Origin: JAHEGP01 sp963792875
Lineage (GTDB): Bacteria > Pseudomonadota > Gammaproteobacteria > Pseudomonadales > JAHEGP01
Length of the DNA: 64,000 nucleotides
Direction of reading: 5' to 3'
NCBI GenBank assembly: GCA_963792875.1
Contig: CAWBXV010000007.1
Span: 68,099-132,098, forward strand
Every line of letters starts with the position of its first letter. Positions within the stretch are counted from its first letter, which is position 1. Made by a program: the position numbers and the translations under genes. The notes beneath the pieces are model-generated. The model was given only the letters and a program-made list of their open reading frames with translations, made no database searches and was not told where the DNA came from. This document shows positions 1 through 9,236 of the stretch, piece by piece.

Positions 1-1
1 A

Positions 2-406
2 GTCGGCGACGTGAGCCTCGGCATGTTCACCACCAAGGACATCAAGCTGGTGAGCTTTGAGGATGCCATCGTCACGGGCGTGACCTGCCACGTCAGCCAT
101 ATCGAGGCCGACCTCAATCTGGCCGACCCCTCCGACATGGCCATCGCCTGCCACCAGACCGGCCCCATCACGCGCGCGATGATCGACCAGGTCGCCGCCG
201 GCAAATCCGGCGCAACCGTCTTCACCCAGTCCAAGAGCGTGCTGTTCAAATCACTCAAGATCCGCCGCATCTACGACGCCAAGAGCCAGACGCTGATTTA
301 TGTCGCGTACTCCACCAAGGAGTCCAGCGGCAGCCACAAGCACGCCATCAGCACCGTGCCGCTGTGGAACACCCCGGCCTGGCAGCCGCCGGCGGGCGGC
401 GATTGA
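2..406 (+). CDS. creA: CreA family protein, 5' end outside the window
   Basis: The frame is open from the first bases, so this is the C-terminal 134 residues of a longer protein. The visible part has the family pattern: a stretch around VGDVSLGMFTTKDIKLVSFE, then GVTCHVSH, then DPSDMAIACHQTGPI, and a basic segment KSLKIRRIYD. CreA proteins are small exported proteins of unknown function (about 150-170 residues with signal peptide). A GTG at 11 could be read as a start, but the conserved VGD just before it shows the gene begins upstream. It faces the MaoC-like gene, with a GC hairpin between the two stops. Family identity is fairly secure; function is unknown. Confidence 0.85.
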   Translation, partial: VGDVSLGMFTTKDIKLVSFEDAIVTGVTCHVSHIEADLNLADPSDMAIACHQTGPITRAMIDQVAAGKSGATVFTQSKSVLFKSLKIRRIYDAKSQTLIYVAYSTKESSGSHKHAISTVPLWNTPAWQPPAGGD

Positions 407-407
407 G

Positions 408-426
408 GCGGGGCGCCGGGCCCCGC
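408..426. terminator. GC-rich hairpin between convergent genes
   Basis: A perfect 7-bp stem (GCGGGGC / GCCCCGC) with a 5-nt loop lies in the 29-bp gap between the creA-like stop and the stop of the MaoC-like gene. No T tract follows on either strand, so it is a candidate two-way terminator only by position. Confidence 0.4.
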
Positions 427-435
427 ACACGATCT

Positions 436-1335
436 TCAGCCTTCCAGGCGCGTGTCGGCAGGCACGTTGCGCACGGCGGCGACGACGCAGGGCCGGGGGT
501 TTGCGCCGCTGTAGAGCTCGAAGTGGCCGGGGTCCTTCACCGACGTTTTGACGGTGATGTCGCGACCGATATAGAGCGGCCCCTTGAATACAGCGTCACA
601 ACGGACCGGCTCCCAGAAATCGACGCCATCGATCTGTGAGACACCGCGTGACAGCGCCCACATGCCGTGGCACAGGTCGCGCTCAAAACCGAAGGCCCGC
701 GCCAGCCACCTGGATATATGGATGGGATTGAGATCCCGGGTCAGCCAGCCGTAGGACCTGCCGGTCTTTTTCGGCACCGCGAACGTGGTGAGCAACCGGG
801 GGTCGTCGATATTCTCCAGGACCCCAGCCAACGCGCTGCCGGGGTCCGTCTCGTTGAAGCGGTTGCGAAACAGAAAGGTCGTCACGCTCTCCCACATCAG
901 GCGCTCCCGCGAGCTGATCTCGGTCCTGAGGTCGACCTCCAGCCCCTGCGGGCAGCGCCGCTGCGCGCTGAAGTACAGCGTGGCGTCGCAGGCATCCCCC
1001 GGAAACAGCGGCAGATGCTGCAGGATGTGGTTGCGCACATGCAGGCCGCCCAGCACCCCCAGCGGAAAGCGCTCATCGGTCAGCATCAGCAGATGCAGCG
1101 GCCCGAACAGCGCGTGCGGAAACAGCAGCGGCAGCTGACCCCGGTGCAGGGGCACCTGACAGACCCAGGCGTATTTCACGACGCGCTCCTGATCGAACTC
1201 CATCCCCTCCCAGTTCACCCGCGTCGACGGAATGTGATCGCCATCGTTGAAGCGCGGCCGCCGCCGCAGCGCCTTCAGATACAACGGCAGCGAACCTGGC
1301 AGTTCATCGACCGAATACGTAAGCCCCTCTTTCAC
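436..1335 (-). CDS. MaoC-like (hot-dog) dehydratase/hydratase
   Basis: 299 residues. The C-terminal half carries the MaoC/R-hydratase signature: GWLTRDLNPIH around residue 200, followed by a Gly/Ala-rich helix and LCHGMW, which match the catalytic Asp-Asn-x-His hydratase motif and following helix. The N-terminal half is about 150 residues and probably a second, degenerate hot-dog fold. Such enzymes hydrate trans-2-enoyl-CoA or dehydrate 3-hydroxyacyl-CoA in fatty-acid or polyhydroxyalkanoate metabolism; the substrate cannot be told here. Start is GTG at 1335, chosen because GAGGAGG lies 4 nt upstream. It is transcribed away from the YCF48-RND operon and shares a 258-bp divergent spacer with it. 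Confidence 0.82.
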   Translation of the reverse strand: MKEGLTYSVDELPGSLPLYLKALRRRPRFNDGDHIPSTRVNWEGMEFDQERVVKYAWVCQVPLHRGQLPLLFPHALFGPLHLLMLTDERFPLGVLGGLHVRNHILQHLPLFPGDACDATLYFSAQRRCPQGLEVDLRTEISSRERLMWESVTTFLFRNRFNETDPGSALAGVLENIDDPRLLTTFAVPKKTGRSYGWLTRDLNPIHISRWLARAFGFERDLCHGMWALSRGVSQIDGVDFWEPVRCDAVFKGPLYIGRDITVKTSVKDPGHFELYSGANPRPCVVAAVRNVPADTRLEG

Positions 1336-1593
1336 CTGTCCTCCTCAATATTCCTCTGAATCCGTGTCACCGTGCCGCAGCCGCCGAGGTCTGGCCGCCC
1401 GCCGCGATCGCAGGCCGCGCGCCGCCTGGCGTTCGCTGCGCTGGGCGACTGTAGCATAAAACGGCGCTGCGGGCGGCACGCCGGACACCCTGCCCCGCTG
1501 CGCGCCCGCCGGCCTGAAAACCATTGACACCAAGGTACCGAATAGGAGTAAGGTCATTAACGATGGACCAATAATAATAACGGGGCCGCGGCA

Positions 1594-2622
1594 ATGCGTG
1601 CAGATCGGCGCTACCCTCAACAATCCGACTTGCGCTGCGTGGTGCTGCTCTCGGGCTGGCTCTGCATGGCACCTGCAGTCGCCGCCGATGCCACCGCTGC
1701 GGTGCACCCACTGGCGCGCCCCCCCGAGTCGCTGCTGCTGGATATCGCCCTGGCCGGCGAGCGCATGGTCGCCGTCGGCGAATACGGGCGCATCGTGTTC
1801 TCGGACGATGACGGGCTGAACTGGTCAGAGGCTCCCAGCCCCACCCGGCAGATGCTCACCACGGTGTTCTTCACCTCTGCCAGGCAGGGCTGGGCCGCGG
1901 GCCACGATGGACTCATCCTGCAGACGCGCGACCGCGGCGACAGCTGGCAGCTGCAGCGCGACGGCCTGGCCGGGCAGGACCCCCAGCAGCCGGCTACGGC
2001 GCCGGCGCCGCTGCTGGACATCTGGTTCCGGGACCCGCTGGAGGGCTGGGCCGTGGGCGCCTTCGGGACGCTGCTGCACACGCGCGACGGCGGACAGCGG
2101 TGGCTCGATCGCAGCCCGCTGATCGACAACGCTGAAGGCTACCACTACTACGGCATCGTCGGCGACGCCAGCGGCCGCATCCTGGTGGTCGGTGAGGCGG
2201 GCGGCTTGTACCGCAGCCTGGACGGCGGCGAACACTGGCAGACGCTGGACTCCCCCTACGCCGGCTCCTGGTTCGGCGTCGTCCACGCCACCGGCTCCAG
2301 CCGCGTCGCGGCATTCGGCCTGCAGGGGCACGTGGTCTACTCCAGCGATTTCGGCGCGAGCTGGCACAGCGCCCGCAGCGGGCAGCAGGGCAGCCTGGCC
2401 GGCGGCACCGTGGGGCGCGACGACGCTATCGTGCTGGTCGGCAGCATGGGCACGGTACTGCGCAGCGGCGCCCTCGCGGCGGGCTTCGACGCCATCGCCG
2501 CGCCGCAGCGGCGCAACCTCAGCGCGGTCTGCCGCAACGCCAGGGGCGAACTGTGGGCGGTGGGACAGGACGGCGTCACGCGCCTTGCGCCGCCTGATGC
2601 CGCCCCCGGGCCGGCCCCATGA
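1594..2622 (+). CDS. YCF48-like beta-propeller exported protein
   Basis: 342 residues with an N-terminal hydrophobic signal region ending near AVA-AD (about residue 31). The rest is a chain of propeller repeats of the YCF48/BNR kind: GxxGxIxxSxDxGxxW units, for example GEYGRIVFSDDDGLNW, GHDGLILQTRDRGDSW and GAFGTLLHTRDGGQRW. YCF48 (HCF136) helps assemble photosystem II in phototrophs. In non-phototrophic proteobacteria the family occurs beside MMPL/RND, DUF1302 and DUF1329 genes, as here, and probably acts as a periplasmic partner of that transporter. ATG at 1594 has only a weak ribosome site. A TTGACA hexamer at 1524-1529 may be part of the operon promoter but lacks a good -10. The stop overlaps the next start (ATGA). 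Confidence 0.82.
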   Translation: MRADRRYPQQSDLRCVVLLSGWLCMAPAVAADATAAVHPLARPPESLLLDIALAGERMVAVGEYGRIVFSDDDGLNWSEAPSPTRQMLTTVFFTSARQGWAAGHDGLILQTRDRGDSWQLQRDGLAGQDPQQPATAPAPLLDIWFRDPLEGWAVGAFGTLLHTRDGGQRWLDRSPLIDNAEGYHYYGIVGDASGRILVVGEAGGLYRSLDGGEHWQTLDSPYAGSWFGVVHATGSSRVAAFGLQGHVVYSSDFGASWHSARSGQQGSLAGGTVGRDDAIVLVGSMGTVLRSGALAAGFDAIAAPQRRNLSAVCRNARGELWAVGQDGVTRLAPPDAAPGPAP

Positions 2623-5063
2623 CGCGCAGCGGGCACCGGGACCCGGTGGCGCCGCCAGCCTCCCTCGACCAGGGGGACCGCGCCGGCGGCCTTGCGGCGC
2701 TGCTGGAGGCGCTGATCTTCAACCGGCGCCGGCCGCTGCTGGCCGTGTTCCTGCTGGTGACGCTGGCGCTGGGCTACCAGGCGGCGCGGCTGCAGCCGGA
2801 TGCCAGCTTCGAGAAGATGATTCCGCTTGGGCACCCCTATGTTCAGGCGTTCATGCGCCACGCCGAAGACCTGGGCGCTGCCGGCACCAGCATCCGGGTG
2901 GCAGTGGAGCACGTCGACGGCGACATTTTCGACGCCGCCTACCTTGACGCCCTGCGGCGCATCAACGATGAAGTGTTCTACCTGCCCGGCGTCGATCGCA
3001 ACCGCCTGCGCTCGCTGTGGACGCCCAATGTGCGCTGGACCGAGGTCACCGAGCAGGGCTTCGAAGGCGACAAGGTGATCGACGCCAGCTACGACGGCTC
3101 GGCAGCCGCGATGGAGCACCTGCGGCTGAATATTCTGCGCTCCGGCGAACTCGGCCGCCTGGTCGCCGACAACTATGGCTCCAGCATCATCGAGGCGCCG
3201 CTATTCGATCGCGACCCCAGGAGCGGCGAGCCGCTGGACTACTGGGCGCTGTCGCACGCGCTGGAAGAAAGGGTCCGCGACCAGTACCAGGACGAGGACA
3301 TCCGCATCCACATCGTCGGCTTCGCCAAGATGATCGGCGACCTGCTCGACGGCGTCACCGCGATCGCCGCCTTTGCCGTGATCACCCTGCTGATCACCAG
3401 CGCGCTGCTGGCGGCCTATTCCCACAGCATCAGCTGCACGATCGCGCCGCTGCTGTGCTCGGGCGTGGCCGTGGTGTGGCAGCTGGGATTGCTGCGGAGC
3501 CTGGGCTACGGGCTCAACGCCTATTCCATTCTCATGCCCTTCCTGATCTTTGCCATCGGCGTCAGCCATGGCGTGCAGGTCATCAACGCCGTCGCCATCG
3601 AGCTGGCGCCCACCGCCAGCCCGACCGCGGCGTCCCGCCTGCAGGCCGCCCGCCGCGCCTTCCGCACTATCTACCTGCCCGGCATGACCGCCCTGATCTC
3701 CGACGCCTTCGGCTTCACCACCATGATGCTGATCGACATCGCGGTGATCCGGGAACTCGGCGTCGCGGCCAGTATCGGCGTGGCGGCGATCATCCTGACC
3801 AACCTCGTGCTGCTGCCCATCATCATGTCCTACGTCGGCATTTCCGCCAGGGGCCTGCAGCGGCTCTGCGGCACCCGGCCCTGGGAGGAGCGGCTGTGGC
3901 GGCGCCTGGCAGGGTTCGCCAGCCGCAGAACGGCGCCGCTGTCAATCGCCGTCGCGCTGGCGGGCTTCGCCGTGGGCGCCATCGGCGACCGCCATCTGCA
4001 GATCGGCGATCTCGACCCCGGCGCACCGGAGCTGCGCCCCGACTCCCGCTACAACCGCGACGGCCAGTTCGTGGCGGACCACTATACCATCAGCCCGGAC
4101 GCGCTGGTGGTGATGGTCGAGACCGCCACGGAACAGTGTTCGCGCTATGACAATATGGCCACCGTGGACCGCTTCACCTGGGCGATGACCAACACCCCGG
4201 GCGTCGATTCCGCGGTGGCCGCGACCACCGTGGTGAAGCTGGTGGCGATGGGCTACAACGAGGGCAATCTCAAGTGGGCCACCATCCCCAGGGACCAGCG
4301 CGCGCTCGACGAGACCTTCGGCATGATCCCGCGCGAGCTGGTAAACCACGACTGCAGCCTGCTGCCGGTCGCCCTGTTTCTGAGCGATCACAAGGCGCAG
4401 ACGCTGCAGGGCGTCGTCGAGGCCGTCGAGGGGTTTGCCGCCGCCAACGACCGCCCGGACCTGCGCTTCGTGCTGGCTGCGGGCAATGCCGGCATCGAAG
4501 CCGCCACCAATCAGGAGATCGACAAGGCGCGCCTGCACATGCTGCTGCTGATCTATGCCGCCGTCTGCGTGCTGATCTGGCTCGGCTTCCGCTCCTGGCG
4601 CGCGGTGGTGTGCATCACCGTGCCGCTGATGCTCACGTCGTCGCTCTGCCACGCCCTGATGGCGAGCCTTGGCATCGGCGTGAAGGTGGCGACGCTGCCG
4701 GTGATCGCGCTGGGCGTGGGCGTCGGCGTCGACTACGGCATCTATATCTACAGCCGCCTGGAGCGCTTCCTGCGCGAGGGCATGCCGCTGCAGCAGGCGT
4801 ATTGCGCCACGCTCGGGACCACGGGCAAGGCCGTGGCCTTCACCGCCGTGGCGCTGTCGATCGGCGTGACCACCTGGATCGCCTCACCCATCAAGTTTCA
4901 AGCGGACATGGGCAAGCTGCTCACGTTCATGTTTCTGTGGAATATGCTGGGCGCGTTGTGGCTGCTGCCGGCGCTGGCCAGCTACCTGCTGAAACCGGAG
5001 CCGCATCGCCCCGGCGCCCCCACACTGGGCACTAGCGCGGGCACCGCTCGCGAGGAGGGATAG
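2619..5063 (+). CDS. MMPL/RND-superfamily transporter
   Basis: 814 residues with the RND/MMPL layout: one N-terminal membrane helix (about 39-55), a large periplasmic loop, a cluster of helices around 245-420, a second periplasmic loop, then a second cluster around 640-790. Repeated segments such as FLIFAIGVSHGVQVINAV and VIALGVGVGVDYGIYIYSR are typical of MMPL/hopanoid-type RND exporters that move lipids or other hydrophobic molecules, driven by the proton gradient. The start overlaps the YCF48-like stop by 4 nt and the DUF1302 gene follows 3 nt after the stop, so the genes are almost certainly cotranslated. There is no membrane-fusion protein nearby, so it is not a classic tripartite drug pump. 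Confidence 0.87.
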   Translation: MTRSGHRDPVAPPASLDQGDRAGGLAALLEALIFNRRRPLLAVFLLVTLALGYQAARLQPDASFEKMIPLGHPYVQAFMRHAEDLGAAGTSIRVAVEHVDGDIFDAAYLDALRRINDEVFYLPGVDRNRLRSLWTPNVRWTEVTEQGFEGDKVIDASYDGSAAAMEHLRLNILRSGELGRLVADNYGSSIIEAPLFDRDPRSGEPLDYWALSHALEERVRDQYQDEDIRIHIVGFAKMIGDLLDGVTAIAAFAVITLLITSALLAAYSHSISCTIAPLLCSGVAVVWQLGLLRSLGYGLNAYSILMPFLIFAIGVSHGVQVINAVAIELAPTASPTAASRLQAARRAFRTIYLPGMTALISDAFGFTTMMLIDIAVIRELGVAASIGVAAIILTNLVLLPIIMSYVGISARGLQRLCGTRPWEERLWRRLAGFASRRTAPLSIAVALAGFAVGAIGDRHLQIGDLDPGAPELRPDSRYNRDGQFVADHYTISPDALVVMVETATEQCSRYDNMATVDRFTWAMTNTPGVDSAVAATTVVKLVAMGYNEGNLKWATIPRDQRALDETFGMIPRELVNHDCSLLPVALFLSDHKAQTLQGVVEAVEGFAAANDRPDLRFVLAAGNAGIEAATNQEIDKARLHMLLLIYAAVCVLIWLGFRSWRAVVCITVPLMLTSSLCHALMASLGIGVKVATLPVIALGVGVGVDYGIYIYSRLERFLREGMPLQQAYCATLGTTGKAVAFTAVALSIGVTTWIASPIKFQADMGKLLTFMFLWNMLGALWLLPALASYLLKPEPHRPGAPTLGTSAGTAREEG

Positions 5064-5066
5064 GAC

Positions 5067-6818
5067 ATGACCCGACAGCACCGACCTATGCGTTTCGCCC
5101 CAGCGGCCGCCCGGGCCCTCGCCCTCGCCGTGGGCAGCCTGGCCCCGGCCCCGCTGGTGGCGCTGTCCTTCGAGTTCGGCGAGGACACCCGGCTGGATTT
5201 CGACACCAGCCTGTTCTATACCGCGCAGTGGCGCCTGGAGAAACCCAGCACCTACCGCCTCAGCCCGGACGTCAGCGGCCAGAGGCTGCCGCAGGAGGCC
5301 GCGGCCCTGTTCGAGGCCGCCAACAACGACGACGGCAACCGCAACTTCGACCGCGGCCTCACTTCGAACAAGCTCACCGCCGTCATCGACCTCGACCTCA
5401 GCTGGCGCAATCTTGGCGTCTTTCTGCGCGGCCGCGCCTACTACGACACCGTGTACGCCGATCGCAGCACCGACATGGACGCCGTCGGCTACCAGACCTA
5501 CAACAGCGGCGATGCGCTGTGCTGCGCCATCCCACCGGTGATACCCCGCCCCAGCTCGATCGACGGCGGTACTGCGCTGGGTGACTTCCCGGCCGACACC
5601 GTCGCCCTGCACGGCCGCAAAGCCGAACTGCTCGATGCCTTTGTCTACGGCACCTTCAACCTGCCGGGTTCGCGGCTGTTCGAATTCCGCGTGGGCAGTC
5701 AGGTGATCAACTGGGGCGAGACGACCATCGCGCCGGGCATCAACGGCCTGCAGAACCGCATCGACACCATCGCCGGCAACACCGCCGGTGCGGAGCTGCG
5801 GGAGATCTTCCTGCCGACCGGGGCGGTCTACGGCCAGCTCGACGTGCTCAGCAACCTGACGGCGGAGGCCTACTACCAGTACCAGTGGATCGAGACGCGC
5901 CTCAATGGCGTCGGCAGTTACTTCGGCGGCACCTACACCCCGGATTTCGTCGGTGAGGGTTCGCGCAATCTGCTGATCAGCTCGGGCGCCTACAACCCGG
6001 ACGGCAGTATCAATATCGCCGCGGTAGCGTCCCGGACCGGGGACATCGAGCCAACCGACCGTGGCCAGTGGGGTGCGGCGCTGCACTATCTGACCGACGG
6101 CGGCACGGATTTCGGGCTGTACGCGGTGACCGGCCACGACAGGAATCCCAGCGTACTGCTCAACGAGCCCGTGCTCAGCGAGTCCGGTGTTTCGGACCCG
6201 AAGCAGCTGATCGCGTATTTCCTCAATCAATTCAGCGAGGAACTGGTCCCGGGCAGCTATACGGTGCGCTACTTCGACTACATCCGCAGCTACGCCGCCA
6301 GCTTCACCAGCGTCTGGGGCCGCGCCAACGTGCAGGGCGAACTCACCTACCTGGCCAACACGCCCATCTACGACGCGAGCGGCACGCCGGAGCGCACTCC
6401 GGTGACCAAGTTCAACTTCGGCACCACGTTCGTGGTGACGCCGACCGCGCTGTGGGACGACCTGACGCTGCTGGCCGAGGTCGCCGGCCTGCGGGCCATC
6501 GGCAAGTCCAACGACGAGCTGCGTTACGACGCCAGCGCCTGGGGCTATTTCCTGCGGGCCCAGGCCGCCTACAACAACGTGCTGCAGGGCCTGGACCTGG
6601 CGGTGCCGATCATCTTCCAGCACAGCGCCCGCGGCAATTTCCGCGGCGCCAGCGCCTTCTACGTCGAGAACGCCAAGGTGGCCAGCATCGGCCTGCAGGG
6701 CACCTATCTCAACAAGTTCATCGCGTCAGTCATCTACACCAATTACTTCGACGGCGGCAGGGACAACCTGCTGGCCGACCGGGACAACATCGCCCTGAAC
6801 CTCAAGTACTCCTTCTGA
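5067..6818 (+). CDS. DUF1302 family outer-membrane protein
   Basis: 583 residues with an N-terminal signal sequence ending near LVALS-FE (about residue 30). The protein has alternating polar/apolar strands rich in Tyr, Trp and Gly, and ends LKYSF, a terminal aromatic residue typical of outer-membrane beta-barrels. Internal phrases such as FRVGSQVINWGETTIAPGIN match the DUF1302 family, which is predicted to form an outer-membrane porin-like barrel and is nearly always found beside DUF1329. It sits 3 nt after the MMPL transporter and 28 nt before DUF1329. Role as the outer-membrane part of the transporter is inference. Two adjacent Cys (ALCCAIPP) near residue 151 are unusual for a barrel. Confidence 0.85.
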   Translation: MTRQHRPMRFAPAAARALALAVGSLAPAPLVALSFEFGEDTRLDFDTSLFYTAQWRLEKPSTYRLSPDVSGQRLPQEAAALFEAANNDDGNRNFDRGLTSNKLTAVIDLDLSWRNLGVFLRGRAYYDTVYADRSTDMDAVGYQTYNSGDALCCAIPPVIPRPSSIDGGTALGDFPADTVALHGRKAELLDAFVYGTFNLPGSRLFEFRVGSQVINWGETTIAPGINGLQNRIDTIAGNTAGAELREIFLPTGAVYGQLDVLSNLTAEAYYQYQWIETRLNGVGSYFGGTYTPDFVGEGSRNLLISSGAYNPDGSINIAAVASRTGDIEPTDRGQWGAALHYLTDGGTDFGLYAVTGHDRNPSVLLNEPVLSESGVSDPKQLIAYFLNQFSEELVPGSYTVRYFDYIRSYAASFTSVWGRANVQGELTYLANTPIYDASGTPERTPVTKFNFGTTFVVTPTALWDDLTLLAEVAGLRAIGKSNDELRYDASAWGYFLRAQAAYNNVLQGLDLAVPIIFQHSARGNFRGASAFYVENAKVASIGLQGTYLNKFIASVIYTNYFDGGRDNLLADRDNIALNLKYSF

Positions 6819-6846
6819 ACGGCTCGCAGCCGGGAGGTCTTCGATC

Positions 6847-8247
6847 ATGAACAGGCACACTCTGCACACCCGGACCCTGACCGCCTTCGCGCTGGCCGCC
6901 GGCACCCTGGCGATCCCGCTGGCCGAGGCCCGCGTTCCGGCCGAACAGGCCGCTCAGCTCGGCACGACGCTGACGCCCCTGGGTGCCACCCGGGCCGGCA
7001 ACGCCGACGGCAGCATTCCGGCGTGGACCGGCACACTCTATGGCCTGCCCAAGGGGCTGCAATGGGCCGGCCCCGGCAACCCCTACCCCGACCCCTACGG
7101 CAACGAAAAGCCGCTGTTCGTCATCACCGCCCAGACCGCGGCGAAGTACGCCGATCACCTGACCGATGGCCAGCGCGCGCTGTTCAAGGCCTACCCCGAC
7201 ACCTTCCGCATGCCGGTGTACCCCAGCCACCGCGACGCGCGCTTCCCGGACATCTACTACCAGCGCGTGGCACGCAATGCGGTGGAGGCCGAGCTGGTCA
7301 ACGATGACGAGGGCATCAAGGGATATCACGGCGCGCTCGCCTTCCCGATCCCGCAGAGCGGCGCCGAGGTCATCTGGAGCGCCCGCACGGCCGAACCCGT
7401 ACACGTCTACGAGGGCGTGTACAACGACACCACGGTCTACCCCAATGGCACTACCGCCAACCGGCGCTCCTCGCTGTACCTGCTCAATCCCTATGCCGAT
7501 CCCAGGGTGCCGGTCAGCGTCGAGTACCCTGAACTCGGCAACTACCAGGGTTACGTGATGACCGAGGTGTTCGAGCCCACCCGCGACAAGGGCATGATCA
7601 CCTCGATCCTGGAGCCCATCGACTACAGCGCCTACGCCCGCGAAGTGTGGCGCTACCTGCCCGGCTCGCGCCGCGTCAGGCGCGCTCCCACGGTGGGCTA
7701 CGACACGCCGGACGGCCCCGGCGGACTGGTCACCATCGACGAGGTACAGGGATTCAACGGGGCCATGGACCGCTTCAGCTGGAAGCTGCTGGGCAAACAG
7801 GAGATCTATATTCCCTATCACGCCTACCGCTTCGACGACCCTGCGGTCAGCTACAAGGAGCTGCTGACCCCCTATCACGTCAACCCGGACTACATGCGTT
7901 ACGAACTGCACCGGGTGTGGGCGGTGGAGGCCACGCTGCGACCGGGCAAGCGCCACATCTACGGCAAGCGGCGCATCTATGTCGACGAGGACAGCGGCCA
8001 GGTGGTGGTGACGGAGAACTACGACGGGCGCGGCGAGCTGTGGAAGGTGGTGCTGCTCAACACCTTCTACGAATACCACAGCCGCTACACGGTGCGCCGC
8101 GCCGAGGTCTACCATGACCTGCGCGCGGCAGCCTACATCGCCATGCGCCTGGTCAACGACGGCAGGCCCTTCACCTACAACGTCGCCAAGCCGCGCGACG
8201 CGGACTACTTCGGCCCCGCCAATATCCGCAAACTGGGGCGCCGCTGA
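6847..8247 (+). CDS. DUF1329 family periplasmic protein
   Basis: 466 residues with a signal peptide (cleavage near PLAEA-RVP). The mature start AAQLGTTLTPLGATRAGNADGSIPAWTG is the usual opening of DUF1329 proteins, and FELKLLGKQEIYIPYHAYRF-like text in the middle (FSWKLLGKQEIYIPYHAYRF here) and RRIYVDEDSGQVV near the end match the family. From memory (not checked), the family is grouped with LolA/LolB-type lipoprotein or lipid carriers, which would fit a periplasmic shuttle working with the MMPL pump and DUF1302 barrel. It is the last gene of the operon; a bulged GC hairpin in the 42-bp gap to the convergent MscS gene may end both transcripts. Confidence 0.86.
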   Translation: MNRHTLHTRTLTAFALAAGTLAIPLAEARVPAEQAAQLGTTLTPLGATRAGNADGSIPAWTGTLYGLPKGLQWAGPGNPYPDPYGNEKPLFVITAQTAAKYADHLTDGQRALFKAYPDTFRMPVYPSHRDARFPDIYYQRVARNAVEAELVNDDEGIKGYHGALAFPIPQSGAEVIWSARTAEPVHVYEGVYNDTTVYPNGTTANRRSSLYLLNPYADPRVPVSVEYPELGNYQGYVMTEVFEPTRDKGMITSILEPIDYSAYAREVWRYLPGSRRVRRAPTVGYDTPDGPGGLVTIDEVQGFNGAMDRFSWKLLGKQEIYIPYHAYRFDDPAVSYKELLTPYHVNPDYMRYELHRVWAVEATLRPGKRHIYGKRRIYVDEDSGQVVVTENYDGRGELWKVVLLNTFYEYHSRYTVRRAEVYHDLRAAAYIAMRLVNDGRPFTYNVAKPRDADYFGPANIRKLGRR

Positions 8248-8289
8248 GTCCCTGCGGCGGCGGGCCGACCGCTGCCGATGCGGGTCGGT

Positions 8290-9195
8290 TCAGCCGAAGC
8301 GCTGGGCCGACCTGAGTTCGTAAGCGGCATCGACGCCCTGCTCGTTGGCTGCATCGCGCACGCGCACCCATCCCCTGCCGGCGACCGCCTGCCAGAATAC
8401 GAGAAAATCCAGGGTGATCTTCTGCTCGATGGGCAGCGCCTCGCGCGTCGGACAGAAGATGGTCACAGTGAACACCAGCTTGCCGACGCTGTCGGTGGCG
8501 ATGCGCACCGAGGGCTCCGGCTTGATGCCCTTGACGCCCAGCCGCTTCTCGATCAACTGACTGTAGCGGGACGCCACATCGATGAACGGCTGGCAGGCCA
8601 CATTGGCCTGATCGAGCAGCAGCGCGGTGGCCTCCGCGACATCGACGGCGGACTCCGGGTCCTGCACGATGGCGAAGGAGTGGGCGACGTAGCGCCGCTG
8701 GAAATTGAGATTGACCACCGGCATCGTGACAAACTGGCTGTTGGGAATGACCACGGTCTTGCCGGTATAGGCGTAGCAACGCGATGTCATGTCGATCTCC
8801 AGCAGCGTCGTGCTGAGCCAGTCGCTGCGCACGACCTGACCGGTGTCGTCGCCGACGGTGATCCAGTCGCCCACGGTGAAGGCGCCGGTGCCGGCGTGGA
8901 ACAAGCCCCCGAGGAAGCACTGGATGAACTCCCGCGTGGCCACTACCAGGGCCACCGCGAAGGCGGCGATGGACAGCGCCACGTAGCGCAGCTCCGTCAG
9001 CCAGATCATCACCAGGCCCGCGGCAATGACCAGGTGAGAGAGGTTCTTGACGCGGTTGATCCAGCGCCTGGGCAGTTCCTCCTCGTCCTCCGGCAGGCGA
9101 CCGAGGTGGCGCACGATCAGCCACTTCAGCAGCAGCATCATGACGACGAAGACCACGGAACCCATCAGTTTGGGTTCGACGATCAAGACATTCAT
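8290..9195 (-). CDS. MscS-family mechanosensitive ion channel
   Basis: 301 residues. Three membrane helices occupy roughly the first 110 residues, followed by the MscS pore-lining and beta domain: FAVALVVATREFIQCFLGGLF, then GAFTVGDWITVGDDTGQV, and a Ser/Thr-rich YTGKTVVIPNSQF segment. These are the conserved cores of MscS channels, which open under membrane tension to release solutes during osmotic downshock. The ATG at 9195 is preferred over 9204 because AAGGA then sits 8 nt upstream; the other ATG lies directly on that site. The CorA-like gene lies just upstream on the same strand (33-42 nt). Confidence 0.86.
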   Translation of the reverse strand: MNVLIVEPKLMGSVVFVVMMLLLKWLIVRHLGRLPEDEEELPRRWINRVKNLSHLVIAAGLVMIWLTELRYVALSIAAFAVALVVATREFIQCFLGGLFHAGTGAFTVGDWITVGDDTGQVVRSDWLSTTLLEIDMTSRCYAYTGKTVVIPNSQFVTMPVVNLNFQRRYVAHSFAIVQDPESAVDVAEATALLLDQANVACQPFIDVASRYSQLIEKRLGVKGIKPEPSVRIATDSVGKLVFTVTIFCPTREALPIEQKITLDFLVFWQAVAGRGWVRVRDAANEQGVDAAYELRSAQRFG

Positions 9196-9236
9196 ACTCC
9201 CCATCCTTCAAACCGCGCGCCGCGGATAGCGGCAGG

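Noticed and set aside
1524..1555. TTGACA as a full sigma-70 promoter for the YCF48-RND operon
   Set aside because: No acceptable -10 at 16-18 nt; kept only as a remark.
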